Assembly: GCF_900269665.1 (NCBI RefSeq)
Contig: NZ_LT985361.1
Location: 3,003,460 to 3,065,702 of the forward strand
Direction: 5' to 3'
Length of the DNA stretch: 62,243 nt
Source: Nocardia suismassiliense
GTDB lineage: Bacteria; Actinomycetota; Actinomycetes; Mycobacteriales; Mycobacteriaceae
Shown: positions 40,482-49,119 of the stretch, one piece after another
Numbering within the stretch: the stretch's first letter is position 1
How the letters are laid out: every line of letters begins with the position of its first letter
The notes under the pieces: generated by a model
What the model saw: only the letters and a program-made list of their open reading frames with translations
Told to the model about the DNA's origin: nothing
Database searches by the model: none
Program-made: the position numbers and the translations under genes

Positions 40482-41456
40482 ATGAGGGTGGCGAAGCGGA
40501 CGGCGGTGATGATCGGCGCGATGGTGTCGGTCGGCGCGCTGCTGGTGTCCTGTAGTGGGCAGGTGGGCGATTCGGGCGGCACCGACAGCAAGAAGCTGGT
40601 GCTGATTCCGGGCGTCGCGGACGAGCCGTTCTACATCTCGATGCAGTGCGGCGCACAGGAGCAGGCCACCAAACTCGGCTACAAACTCGACACCCAGGCG
40701 CCGACGAAGTTCGACGCGGGATCGCAGACGCCGGTGCTGACCGGCGTGGTGGCGAACAAACCCGGCGGCATTTTGATCGCGCCGACACACGCCACCGCGA
40801 TGGCCAATCCGATGAAGCAGGCCAAGGACTCGGGCATCAAGATTGTCGAGGTGGACACCGCCCTGGACGACACTTCTGTTGCGCTGTCATCGATTTCGTC
40901 CGACAACAAGAAGGGTGGCGCGCTCGCCGCGCAGACCCTCGCCAAGCTGGTGGGGGACAAGGGCCCGGTGCTGGTGATCAATACCAAGGCGGGCACCTCC
41001 ACCACCGACGCGCGGGCGCAGGGCTTCGAGGAGGCGATCAAGAGCTTCCCCGGCATCACCTCGCTCGGCGTGCAATACAACAACAACGAAGCGGCCCAGG
41101 CGGCTTCGATCGTCACCGCGACGCTCGCCGCACACCCCGACCTCGCCGGAATCTTCGCCACCAACCTCAGCTCGGCCGAGGGCGCGGCGACCGGCCTGCG
41201 CAACGCGAACAAACTCGGCCAGGTGAAACTGGTCGGCTTCGACGCCAGCCCCAAACAGGTCGAAGACCTGAAAGCCGGTACCGTGCAGGCACTTATCGCC
41301 CAGGACCCCGCGGGCATCGGCGCCAAGGGCGTCGACCAGGCCGCCGCCGCCATCGAAGGCAAACCGGTGACCCGAAAGATCGAGACCGACATGATCGCGA
41401 TCACCCAGGCCGACATGGACGCCAACTCGAAGTACTTCTACAAGCGCAAGTGCTGA
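40482..41456 (+). CDS. Sugar-binding lipoprotein of the ABC transporter
   Basis: 324 residues. Signal peptide with lipobox VSVGALLVSCSG (Cys about 24). The mature protein is a Peripla_BP_4 (RbsB-like) fold: LVLIPGVADEPFYISMQCGAQEQATKLGYKL, GILIAPTHATAMANPMKQAKDSGIKIVEVD, LVINTKAGTSTTDARAQGFEEAI, and LAGIFATNLSSAEGAATGLRNA. It delivers a sugar or cyclitol to the permease. The start at 40482 follows GGAGGTAGCCG. A strong terminator follows. Confidence 0.92.
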   Translation: MRVAKRTAVMIGAMVSVGALLVSCSGQVGDSGGTDSKKLVLIPGVADEPFYISMQCGAQEQATKLGYKLDTQAPTKFDAGSQTPVLTGVVANKPGGILIAPTHATAMANPMKQAKDSGIKIVEVDTALDDTSVALSSISSDNKKGGALAAQTLAKLVGDKGPVLVINTKAGTSTTDARAQGFEEAIKSFPGITSLGVQYNNNEAAQAASIVTATLAAHPDLAGIFATNLSSAEGAATGLRNANKLGQVKLVGFDASPKQVEDLKAGTVQALIAQDPAGIGAKGVDQAAAAIEGKPVTRKIETDMIAITQADMDANSKYFYKRKC

Positions 41457-41471
41457 CGCTCGGATGAGGGG

Positions 41472-41501
41472 CCGACCGGGCGCGATCGAGCGCCCGGTCG
41501 G
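41472..41501 (+). terminator. Terminator of the ABC transporter operon
   Basis: CCGACCGGGCGC (41472-41483) and GCGCCCGGTCGG (41490-41501) form a perfect 12-bp stem with a 6-base loop, 16 bases after the binding-protein stop. Confidence 0.8.
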
Positions 41502-41508
41502 CACACAT

Positions 41509-41555
41509 CCAGGTGACGCGCACTGGCGTTCGGCCCGCCTTCGTGCGCGACCTGG
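41509..41555 (-). terminator. Terminator of the threonine ammonia-lyase gene
   Basis: CCAGGT (41509-41514) with ACCTGG (41550-41555), and CGCGCAC (41517-41523) with GTGCGCG (41543-41549), form a two-part stem just past the minus-strand stop at 41580. Confidence 0.6.
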
Positions 41556-41579
41556 CGGCGCATCTACTCGGCGTTGCCC

Positions 41580-42809
41580 CTAGTCCGCCGCGCGGACCGA
41601 GTAACCGGCGTTGGTCAGGGCGTTGAGGACGTCTTCGCGGTGGTTGGGCCCGCGGGTTTCCAAGGTGAGGGAAACCTCGACCTCGTCGAGCGCCAGCCAG
41701 GTTCCGGTTCGGGCGTGCCACACGTCGACGACGCTGGCGCCGGTCTTGCCGACCACGGCGAGTAGTGCGCTCAATCCGCCTGGTTGATCCGAGATCGTCA
41801 CGCGGACAGCGAGATAGCGGCCGGCCGCGCTCAAGCCGTGGCCGATCAGGCGGGTCAGCAGTAGGGGATCGATATTGCCACCCGAGAGGATCGCGCACAC
41901 CGGTCCCTTCAGTTCGAGATCTGCTGCAGCACAACTCATCAGTGCCGCGACTGCCGCCGCACCCGCGGGCTCGACGATCAGTTTGGCTCGTTCCAGGCAC
42001 AGCAGCAGCGCCTTGGACAGCGAATCCTCGTCGACGGTCACCATGGCCGAGACGTGTTCGGCCACATGGACGAACGGCACCTGGCCCGGCTGCCCGACGG
42101 CGATACCGTCGGCCATCGTCGACATCTTGCCGACTCGCACCGGCTTGCCCGCCGCCAGCGAACCCGGCCAGGCGGCCGCCTCTTTCGCCTGCACCCCGAT
42201 CACCCGCACCTGCGGGGCCAGATGGTGCAGCGCCACCGCGATGCCCGCGATCAAGCCGCCGCCACCGGTCGGCACGAGCACGGTGCCGACGTCGGGGATC
42301 TGCTCCAGGATTTCCAGCGCCACCGTCGCCTGCCCGGCCACGACGTCGGGGTGGTCGAACGGATGGATCAGCGTCGCACCGGTTCGGTCGGCGAACTCGG
42401 TGGCCGCGTCGAGCGCGTCTTCGATGGTCTCGCCCACCTGCCGCACCTCGGCACCGTAGGCCTTGGTGGCGGCCAGCTTCGGCAGCGAGGCACCGACCGG
42501 CATGAAAACGGTCGAGGTGATATCCAGCGAGGTCGCGGCCCAGGCCACGCCCTGCGCGTGGTTACCGGCACTCGCGGCGACCACGCCGCGCGCCCGATCC
42601 TCGGCGGGCAGATTAGCAATCCGGTTATAGGCGCCGCGCGGCTTGAACGACCCGGTCCGCTGCAGGTGCTCGCACTTCAGCCACACTTCGCCGCCCGCAC
42701 GCTCGGACAGTACCCGGGATGCGACGATGGGCGTTTTCCGAATCACCGGCGCCAGCAATTCCGCCGCCGCAGTGATTCGCTCCATACCGACCAACTCCAT
42801 GGCGCCCAT
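41580..42809 (-). CDS. ilvA: Threonine ammonia-lyase with ACT domain
   Basis: 409 residues; deaminates threonine to 2-oxobutyrate, feeding isoleucine. The PLP lysine is in HLQRTGSFKPRGAYNRIA (Lys about 57), SAGNHAQGVAWAA binds the substrate carboxylate, and VPTGGGGLIAGIA binds phosphate. The C-terminal ACT domain (about 330-409; YLAVRVTISDQPGGLSALLAVVGKTGASVVDVWHAR) is a single copy, as in the TIGR01127 short form. The start at 42809 (MGAMELVGMERIT) is supported by AGGA; 42800 and 42785 are alternatives. Monocistronic. Confidence 0.92.
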   Translation of the reverse strand: MGAMELVGMERITAAAELLAPVIRKTPIVASRVLSERAGGEVWLKCEHLQRTGSFKPRGAYNRIANLPAEDRARGVVAASAGNHAQGVAWAATSLDITSTVFMPVGASLPKLAATKAYGAEVRQVGETIEDALDAATEFADRTGATLIHPFDHPDVVAGQATVALEILEQIPDVGTVLVPTGGGGLIAGIAVALHHLAPQVRVIGVQAKEAAAWPGSLAAGKPVRVGKMSTMADGIAVGQPGQVPFVHVAEHVSAMVTVDEDSLSKALLLCLERAKLIVEPAGAAAVAALMSCAAADLELKGPVCAILSGGNIDPLLLTRLIGHGLSAAGRYLAVRVTISDQPGGLSALLAVVGKTGASVVDVWHARTGTWLALDEVEVSLTLETRGPNHREDVLNALTNAGYSVRAAD

Positions 42810-42879
42810 GCTGCCATCCTGCCCGCAATACGTCCGACGATTCCGGCCGACGCCACACCGCCGGCACCCGGACCTGCGG

Positions 42880-44049
42880 TCAGGCCGCCTTGGCGAGGTT
42901 GTGCGCGAGCGCGCCGAGGCGGGCCAGGCGCGCGTCACCCAGGGGAGTGAGACGCCCACCGAGACGGTTGGTGACGAAGCCCAGCGACATGCCGGTGGCG
43001 GGGTCGGCGAAGGCACCGGAGCCGCCCAGGCCGAAATGGCCGAAGGCGGAGATCGGGTCCGCCTTCGACGGGCGCATGGGCACGCCGTGGTAGCCGAGCG
43101 CCCACGGGATTCGCAGGGCGAGAACGTAATCGGGGGTGAAGATCTGACGGCGACTGACCTCCGCGATGGTGTTGGGGCGCAGCAGCTGGAATCCGTCGAG
43201 CTCGCCACCATTGGCGAGAGCACCGTAGAGCCGGGCCAGCGCGCGGGCGGAGAACACGCCGTTGACGCCGGGCATCACCGAATCATGCAGGCGCGGATCG
43301 GCAACCAGGTCGGCGAAGCCCTTCGGTGTGGTGTCCATCGCCGCCGAAAACCTGGTCCGGCCGAGCAGCCGGGAGCTGTTCTCCCAACTCATGCCCGCGA
43401 CAGTCAGCCGGGGAAAGTTCGTCGCGACCCGGTCGCGCTGCGCATTCGGCACCCCGAACCAGAGTTCTTCGGCGGCAAGCGGTTCGGCGATCTCGGTGCG
43501 CAGCACCTCGGTGAACTCCGTACCGGTGATCTGCCGCACCAGCTCGGCGACCAAGTGCCCGAAGGTGATTCCGTGATAGCCGCTGGTGACGAGGTGGCGC
43601 GGATCCGGCGCCGCCGCGGCCAGGGCCGCCGTCACCGCCGCATCGTCGAAGAAGCGATCGAACGAACCGGGCAGCAGCCCACGCAACCGGTGCAAACCCG
43701 CTCGGTGGCTGAGCAATTCGCGCACCGTGATGCGCTCCTTGCCCGCGGCGCCGAAGTCGGGCCAGTACGTCGCCACCGGCTCGTCGTAGTCGAGCTCGCC
43801 ACGCTCGGCGAGCCGGTGCAGCACCGTGCTGGCCACACCCTTGCCGGTCGAATACGCCATGGCCACGGTGTCGTGCGCCCACGGCACCTCGGGCTTTGCG
43901 TAGCCGGCCCAGACGTCGACCACCGGCTCGCCGTGCAGATAGACCGCGAGCGCACCGCCGCCGTCGAGAGGTCGCCGGAACAGCCGGTCGAACTCGGCGA
44001 CCAGGGTCGCGAACCGGCGATCTACGAACTGTGCTGCCGAAACCGTCAT
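42880..44049 (-). CDS. Serine hydrolase of the beta-lactamase/EstB family
   Basis: 389 residues. The S-x-x-K nucleophile is in VAMAYSTGKGVASTVLHRLAERG (Ser about 75), the class C-like tyrosine region is TSGYHGITFGHLVAELV (Y-H-G-I-T-F-G-H), and the third motif resembles FGHFGLGGSGAFADP. The family covers lipolytic esterases such as LipL/EstB and EstA-like beta-lactamase relatives; no signal peptide is present, so an esterase is more likely than a penicillin-binding protein. The start at 44049 follows AGAGAG. Confidence 0.88.
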   Translation of the reverse strand: MTVSAAQFVDRRFATLVAEFDRLFRRPLDGGGALAVYLHGEPVVDVWAGYAKPEVPWAHDTVAMAYSTGKGVASTVLHRLAERGELDYDEPVATYWPDFGAAGKERITVRELLSHRAGLHRLRGLLPGSFDRFFDDAAVTAALAAAAPDPRHLVTSGYHGITFGHLVAELVRQITGTEFTEVLRTEIAEPLAAEELWFGVPNAQRDRVATNFPRLTVAGMSWENSSRLLGRTRFSAAMDTTPKGFADLVADPRLHDSVMPGVNGVFSARALARLYGALANGGELDGFQLLRPNTIAEVSRRQIFTPDYVLALRIPWALGYHGVPMRPSKADPISAFGHFGLGGSGAFADPATGMSLGFVTNRLGGRLTPLGDARLARLGALAHNLAKAA

Positions 44050-44206
44050 CGGAAACTCTCTGTAGTACGTGTCCCGCATTCCAGAATTGCACGACGCACA
44101 GCAGCCGCGTGCACGCCCCTCGCCCGCGACCGGTCGGTACGGTGAACGTTTCCTGAGCGTCACACAGCCGCCTTCGATCGCAACACGCCTGGCCTAGCGT
44201 GTTCGC

Positions 44207-44929
44207 ATGCCCCCGAGACGACGTTCGGCGCTACTCGCGAGGTTGGTCGTCGACACACCCGGCCGACCGCAAGTGATCCTCGGCGAACTACGCCGGGTGA
44301 TCCTGGACGGCGCGGTGCCGCCGTGCACCGTCATTCCGCTACGTGAGGTGGCCGTACTGTTCGGCGTGAGTCACATCCCGGTCCGTGAGGCGTTGAAGAC
44401 GCTGATCGGGGAGGGGCTGGTCACGCACGAACCGCACGGGGGTTACGTGGTGGCCCAGCTGACCGCCGCCGAGCTGCGCGAGATGTACATCGTCCGGGAG
44501 ACCTTGGAGAACGCCGCACTGGCCGCAGCCGCGATCAACGCGAGCGCCGCGGACCGCGCGGACCTGATCGCGGTGAACGCGCAGCTCGAACAGGCGATCC
44601 GCGACGACGATCCGGCCGCCTACCACCGCCGTTCCCGCGACTTCCACGTCGCGCTGACCAGGCCGTCGCGCCTGTTCCGGCTGCTGCACATGCTGGAGTC
44701 GGCGTGGAACGTCACCGAGCCGGTGCAGTCCATGGTGCACATCAGCCGCGGCGACCGGGTGCGCCTGCACACCGACCACGCACTGATGATGGACGCGTTT
44801 CTCGCGCGCGACGTGGATCGCCTGCTGCTCACCGCCGAACGTCATCACCGCAGGCTGGAAACCGTCATCGCGACCTTGCCGACGGATACCGGGTTGCTCG
44901 CGCCGGAAGATATATCGGCCGCGCAATAG
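44207..44929 (+). CDS. GntR-family (FCD-type) regulator
   Basis: 240 residues. The HTH is at about 25-85 (VILGELRRVILDGAVPPCTV, PLREVAVLFGVSHIPVREALKTLIGEGLVTHEPHGGYVV). An FCD effector domain follows (LREMYIVRETLENAALAAAA, HRRSRDFHVALTRPSRL, LHTDHALMMDAFLARDVDRLLL) with the conserved histidines and Asp of the metal-binding FCD pocket. It opens an operon with an NCS1 permease and a racemase and probably senses a purine- or hydantoin-derived ligand. TAGCGT (44195-44200) ends 6 bases before ATG: leaderless. Confidence 0.88.
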   Translation: MPPRRRSALLARLVVDTPGRPQVILGELRRVILDGAVPPCTVIPLREVAVLFGVSHIPVREALKTLIGEGLVTHEPHGGYVVAQLTAAELREMYIVRETLENAALAAAAINASAADRADLIAVNAQLEQAIRDDDPAAYHRRSRDFHVALTRPSRLFRLLHMLESAWNVTEPVQSMVHISRGDRVRLHTDHALMMDAFLARDVDRLLLTAERHHRRLETVIATLPTDTGLLAPEDISAAQ

Positions 44930-45015
44930 CCGGGAAATAACGAGGCAATGGCCGGGCAATGCCGCCTCCATACGGTCGTTTCGAGCACAGTTCCACCTCC
45001 CGGACGGGCAGAACC

Positions 45016-46509
45016 ATGACCGAAACAATTGCGGCACCGAGCATTGCGCCACCGGCGCACACCGTCGGTGCGGCCTACGACCCACGCCTGACCAATGCCG
45101 ATCTCGCGCCGTTACGCACGCAGAGCTGGGGTTCATACAACTTCTTCGCCTTCTGGATGTCGGACGTGCACAGCGTCGGCGGTTATGTCACTGCGGGCAG
45201 CCTGTTCGCGCTGGGCCTGGCCAGCTGGCAGGTGCTGGCGGCCTTGCTGATCGGCATCACCATCGTCTACTTCTTCTGCAATCTGGTGGCGAAGCCGAGT
45301 CAGGTGACCGGCGTGCCGTATCCGGTCATGTGCCGCAGCGCCTTCGGGGTGCTCGGTGCGAACATTCCCGCCATCATCCGAGGACTGATCGCGGTGGCCT
45401 GGTACGGGATCCAGACCTTCCTGGCCTCGGCGGCGCTGGATGTCGTTCTGGTGAAACTGTTTCCGGGGCTCGCCCCGTACGCCGTGGCCGACGACTATGG
45501 CTTCCTGGGACTTTCGCTGCTCGGCTGGTGCAGTTACCTCCTGCTGTGGGTCGTGCAGGCGTGCGTGTTCTGGCGCGGCATGGAGGCCATCCGCAAGTTC
45601 ATCGACTTCTGCGGGCCCGCGGTCTACGTGGTGATGTTCCTGCTCTGCGGCTACCTGATCACGAAAGCAGGTTGGGGCGCCATCGATCTGAACCTCGGCG
45701 ACGTGAAGTACACCGGCTGGGACGCAGTACCGGTCATGCTCGGCGCGATCGCGCTGGTGGTGTCCTACTTCTCCGGCCCGATGCTGAACTTCGGCGACTT
45801 CTCCCGCTACGGAAAGACTTTCGCCGCCGTGCGCCGCGGCAACCTGCTCGGCCTGCCGCTCAACTTCCTGCTCTTCTCGCTGCTGGTGGTGATCACCGCC
45901 TCGCTGACGGTCCCGGTCTACGGCGAACTGATCACCGATCCGGTGGCGACGGTCGCGCGCATCGACAGCACCTTCGCGATCGTGCTGGGCGCGTTGACCT
46001 TCACGGTCGCCACCATCGGCATCAATATCGTGGCGAACTTCATCTCCCCGGCCTTCGACTTCTCGCACGTGGACCCGCAGCGGATCAGCTGGCGCGCGGG
46101 CGGCATGATCGCCGCGGTCGGCTCGGTGCTGATCACCCCGTGGAATCTGTACAACAACCCCGAGGTGATCCACTACACCCTCGAGGTGCTCGGCGCGTTC
46201 ATCGGCCCGCTGTTCGGCGTGCTCATCGCCGACTACTACCTGGTGCGTAAACAGCACGTGGTGGTCGACGACCTGTTCACGATGTCGAAGACCGGAAGTT
46301 ATTGGTATAGCAAGGGATACAACCCGGCGGCAGTGCTCGCGACGGCGGTCGGCGCGCTGGTCGCGGTGATCCCGGTGCTGGCCAAGGACATTCCCGGCAT
46401 GTACACGGCGGCGCAGTACAGCTGGTTCATCGGCTGCGGCCTCGGCTTCGCGGTGTACTACGTGGTCGCCACCAGAACGCCGTGGGCTGTGCGCGGAGTG
46501 CCTGCCTGA
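45016..46509 (+). CDS. NCS1-family nucleobase/hydantoin/allantoin permease
   Basis: 497 residues, twelve predicted membrane helices. NADLAPLRTQSWGSYNFFAFWMSDVHSVGGYVTAG is the NCS1 N-terminal signature, with the helix-1 Trp and Asn and the 'WMSD' helix break. CRSAFGVLGANIPAIIRGLIAVAWYGIQTF and FSGPMLNFGDFSRYGKTFAAVRRGN follow as in Mhp1, FurA-type and PucI transporters. It imports a hydantoin, allantoin or pyrimidine base with Na+ or H+. It lies 86 bases after the GntR gene and overlaps the racemase start (TGATG). Confidence 0.9.
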   Translation: MTETIAAPSIAPPAHTVGAAYDPRLTNADLAPLRTQSWGSYNFFAFWMSDVHSVGGYVTAGSLFALGLASWQVLAALLIGITIVYFFCNLVAKPSQVTGVPYPVMCRSAFGVLGANIPAIIRGLIAVAWYGIQTFLASAALDVVLVKLFPGLAPYAVADDYGFLGLSLLGWCSYLLLWVVQACVFWRGMEAIRKFIDFCGPAVYVVMFLLCGYLITKAGWGAIDLNLGDVKYTGWDAVPVMLGAIALVVSYFSGPMLNFGDFSRYGKTFAAVRRGNLLGLPLNFLLFSLLVVITASLTVPVYGELITDPVATVARIDSTFAIVLGALTFTVATIGINIVANFISPAFDFSHVDPQRISWRAGGMIAAVGSVLITPWNLYNNPEVIHYTLEVLGAFIGPLFGVLIADYYLVRKQHVVVDDLFTMSKTGSYWYSKGYNPAAVLATAVGALVAVIPVLAKDIPGMYTAAQYSWFIGCGLGFAVYYVVATRTPWAVRGVPA

Positions 46510-47237
46510 TGCGGATCCGCTTGATCAACCCGAACACCACGCGGGCGATGACCGACACGATCGAGGAATGTGCCAGGGCCGTCGCCGGTCCCGGCACGAT
46601 CCTCGACGCGGTGACCGCCGAGATGGGGCCCGCCTCGATCGAGAGTCACTATGACGAAGCCCTCAGCGTCCCAGGCCTGCTCGCCGCCATCCGGTGCGGC
46701 GAGCAAGCGGGCGTAGACGGCTATGTGATCGCCTGCTTCGGCGATCCGGGCTTGGATGCCGCGCGGGAACTGGCCGGCGGCCCGGTGATCGGCATCGCCG
46801 AGGCGGGCATGCAGGCGGCCAGTCACATCGGTCGTGGATTCAGCGTCGTCACCACATTGCACCGGACCATCGGACGCGCGGCCGACCTGGTGGAACGGTA
46901 TGGGCGGCAACGGTTCTGCCGCGGCATCCACGCCTGTGAGCTCCCGGTGCTCGCGCTGGCCACGGACCCGGACGCCCGCAAGATCGTCACCGAGGCCTGC
47001 CGGACGGCGGTGGACGCAGATGGTTCCGATGCGGTCGTGCTCGGCTGCGCGGGCATGGCGGACCTGTGCGCGCACATCCGCGCCGAGATCGGGGTACCGG
47101 TGATCGACGGGGTGGCGGCGGCGACGCTGACCGTGCAGTCGCTGATCACCCTCGGACTGCGCAAGTCGGGTAGGGGAGAGTTCGCGCCGCCGCCGCCCAA
47201 GCCGTATTCGGGGCAGCTGCGTTCGTTCGGGCTATGA
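46509..47237 (+). CDS. Hydantoin/allantoin racemase-type Asp/Glu racemase superfamily protein
   Basis: 242 residues. RIRLINPNTTRAMTDTI is the N-terminal hydantoin-racemase signature. The two catalytic cysteines are in DGYVIACFGDPGLDAARE (Cys about 77) and DAVVLGCAGMADLCAHI (Cys about 180), as in HyuE and the allantoin racemase HpxA. It would interconvert the S and R forms of an imported hydantoin or allantoin. ATG 46509 overlaps the permease stop. No hydantoinase or allantoinase is visible here, so downstream steps must be elsewhere. Confidence 0.9.
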   Translation: MRIRLINPNTTRAMTDTIEECARAVAGPGTILDAVTAEMGPASIESHYDEALSVPGLLAAIRCGEQAGVDGYVIACFGDPGLDAARELAGGPVIGIAEAGMQAASHIGRGFSVVTTLHRTIGRAADLVERYGRQRFCRGIHACELPVLALATDPDARKIVTEACRTAVDADGSDAVVLGCAGMADLCAHIRAEIGVPVIDGVAAATLTVQSLITLGLRKSGRGEFAPPPPKPYSGQLRSFGL

Positions 47238-47245
47238 GCGCGAAC

Positions 47246-47596
47246 TCACGCGGCGACGGCGGTGTGCAGTGTCTGCAGCACGGCATCCGGATCATCGACA
47301 TCGACGACGACCCTGGTGAAGGCGGCACCGGAGAGCTCGATGCGCAGAGCACGTCCGTCGAATCTGGTGTCCCAGAACTCTTTACGACCCTTGCCGCGGA
47401 ACGTGCCCGCGGCGATCACGCCGGGGAAGAAGGTGCCGGGTGCGCGTACCCACGGCGGGCGCCGATCGACCTCGGCTTTGGTGACATCGGTGATGTTCGC
47501 TAGATCGAAGGTGATGTGCTCGCGCAGGGCGAGTACCTGATGTCCGCCGACCACCTGGATCGTCACGGTCGTTCCCGTGACCTCGATTTCGACCAT
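47246..47596 (-). CDS. Small protein with PH-like fold
   Basis: 116 residues, all-beta with a C-terminal helix: MVEIEVTGTTVTIQVVGGHQVLALREHITFDLANITDVTKA, then RAPGTFFPGVIAAGTFRGKGRKEFWDT and VVVDVDDPDAVLQTLHTAVAA. This pattern (I.L..ITDV, PGT..P....GTF) marks the bacterial PH-like group widespread in actinobacteria, role unknown. ATG 47596 fits; longer in-frame starts upstream are unlikely. An AT-rich spacer with a TTAGAT/ATCTAA palindrome lies about 115 bases upstream. Confidence 0.7.
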   Translation of the reverse strand: MVEIEVTGTTVTIQVVGGHQVLALREHITFDLANITDVTKAEVDRRPPWVRAPGTFFPGVIAAGTFRGKGRKEFWDTRFDGRALRIELSGAAFTRVVVDVDDPDAVLQTLHTAVAA

Positions 47597-47711
47597 CGCG
47601 CACCTCACGTCCGGAGAGAATCTCTGACGTCTCCCACCATGCAAGGCGGACCTGGTCATAGCCTGTGCCCTTCCTTTGATTTTTCTCAGTGTTTGCTTCA
47701 CATGCTCTTAC

Positions 47712-47729
47712 TTAGATATGCGCATCTAA
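47712..47729. promoter_or_regulatory. Candidate operator TTAGAT-N6-ATCTAA
   Basis: TTAGATATGCGCATCTAA is a near-perfect palindrome inside the only strongly AT-rich stretch of the region, between the divergent genes starting at 47596 and 47890. It resembles sites of ArsR/PadR/MarR-type repressors. No regulator gene adjoins. The rest of the 293-base gap shows no gene. Confidence 0.4.
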
Positions 47730-47889
47730 ATATGTAGTCACCGCCACCTCGCCGTCTTCGGTCCCGAGCGTGTCGGCACAAAACAGCAAGGACGGGATGG
47801 GATTCTCATCTTGCTCCACCTGTTCCTGCACGTCCGCATTCCGACGCCGCACCGGTCGTTCGGAAAACCGTCCGCGAGAAAAGGTGTCG

Positions 47890-48405
47890 ATGCTCGGGAA
47901 AATTGCCGGCACAGCGGCGCTGTCCGCCGTATTGCTCGTCCCCTTCGAAATCCCGGCCGCATCCGCGTTACCGCCTTCGGGCCGGTGCGCGAACGGCGAC
48001 TTCCGCTGGACCGCGGTGGACGGCGCGATCGACATGACCCCGCACGTGCTCACCTTCACCTCTGTGGGCGTGCTCCGCGACTGCACGGGCGGCCCCGAGG
48101 GCATCACCGGCGGCACCTTCACCGGCACCCACCTCGCCACCTCCGACTGCCTGCGCCCGGCCGACGGCCCGATCACCGTCGACGTGCTCTGGTCCAACGG
48201 CGCGACGAGCAGGCTGTCGGGACCGTGGCCGGTGACGATGCAGCAGCCGACGACCGGAACGCTGGACGTCGTCGACGGCCTCGGCCAGGGCGGTCGCGTC
48301 CTGATCACCGCCGACTACGAGATGACCCCGGCGATGATCGGCGACTGCCTCGGACCCGGGGTGCGCACCGGTGTCGGACGGCTCAGCGCGACTACCGTTC
48401 TGTGA
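47890..48405 (+). CDS. Secreted hypothetical protein
   Basis: 171 residues. The signal peptide AGTAALSAVLLVPFEIPAASA precedes a beta-rich mature domain with four cysteines (GRCANGDFRW, LRDCTGGPEG, TSDCLRPADG, IGDCLGPGVRT). It resembles small secreted Nocardia/Mycobacterium beta-sandwich proteins; no name can be given. ATG 47890 (GTG 47884 in frame). Its 3' end overlaps the convergent idi gene by 14 bases. Confidence 0.72.
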   Translation: MLGKIAGTAALSAVLLVPFEIPAASALPPSGRCANGDFRWTAVDGAIDMTPHVLTFTSVGVLRDCTGGPEGITGGTFTGTHLATSDCLRPADGPITVDVLWSNGATSRLSGPWPVTMQQPTTGTLDVVDGLGQGGRVLITADYEMTPAMIGDCLGPGVRTGVGRLSATTVL

Positions 48406-48955
48406 GCGCCCGTTCGGCGACCTCGAGCACGCCGGCCAGCCACGGCGTGTAAGCGTCCGGATCGTCGGCCATCGCGTCGCGCAAGGCCTCCGGCTCGATC
48501 CAGGCGTAATCGGCGACCTCGTCCGGATCCGGGTGCGGCGAACCGGCGCTGAGCAGCCCGACCAGCACGTGGTCCCATTCGAACTCGACGCGCCCGGTCG
48601 TCGCGTCCTCGGCGTGATACCGGTAGACGCCCACCTCGGCCAGGGTCGTGGCGAGCCCCATCTCCTCGGCGAGGCGGACCGCGGCGGCCGCCGTGACGGG
48701 TTCGCCGGGTGCGGGATGGCCGCAGCAGGTGTTGGCCCACTGCGACGGGAAGCGTGTTTTCACCGCGGCGCGCTGCTGCAACAGCACGCGGCCGGTGTCG
48801 TCGAACAGCAGCACCGAGAACGCGCGATGCAGCTGTCCGGGCGCCTGATGGGCCTGCGACACCGGGCACGTGCCGATCGCGTGTCCGGCGTCGTCGACGA
48901 GTTCGACGGGCAGGGCCTCGCGGTCGGTGATCGGGTGCTCCAGTGTCTCGGTCAC
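48392..48955 (-). CDS. idi: Isopentenyl-diphosphate delta-isomerase type I
   Basis: 187 residues, Nudix fold; converts IPP to DMAPP for isoprenoids (menaquinone, decaprenyl phosphate, carotenoids). HRAFSVLLFDDTGRVLLQQRAAVKTRFPSQWANTCCGHPAPGE contains the catalytic Cys (NTCCGHP) and metal histidines. AAAVRLAEEMGL is the Nudix-like helix, and EFEWDHVLVG holds catalytic glutamates. GTG 48955 overlaps the small gene upstream by 4 bases. Confidence 0.95.
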   Translation of the reverse strand: MTETLEHPITDREALPVELVDDAGHAIGTCPVSQAHQAPGQLHRAFSVLLFDDTGRVLLQQRAAVKTRFPSQWANTCCGHPAPGEPVTAAAAVRLAEEMGLATTLAEVGVYRYHAEDATTGRVEFEWDHVLVGLLSAGSPHPDPDEVADYAWIEPEALRDAMADDPDAYTPWLAGVLEVAERALTER

Positions 48956-49119
48956 CTCTCCACCTTATCGGCGGCGATCAGCGGGTAGCTGCGGCAACCC
49001 TCCTGGTCCACGGTCCGGAACGGTCGCTCGGCACCCCACGCCAGCTCGGCTTTCGGCTGCGGCGCCCAGTGCGGGACGGTGGTGGCGGTGAGGTCGGTCA
49101 CGTGCTCGAGAATGGTCAT
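48952..49119 (-). CDS. Small protein co-translated with idi
   Basis: 55 residues (MTILEHVTDLTATTVPHWAP, then ELAWGAERPFRTVDQEGCRS and YPLIAADKVER). AGAGGG precedes ATG 49119, and its stop overlaps the idi GTG start, so the two are coupled. No family known; the single Cys and Trp-rich middle are unremarkable. Confidence 0.6.
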   Translation of the reverse strand: MTILEHVTDLTATTVPHWAPQPKAELAWGAERPFRTVDQEGCRSYPLIAADKVER

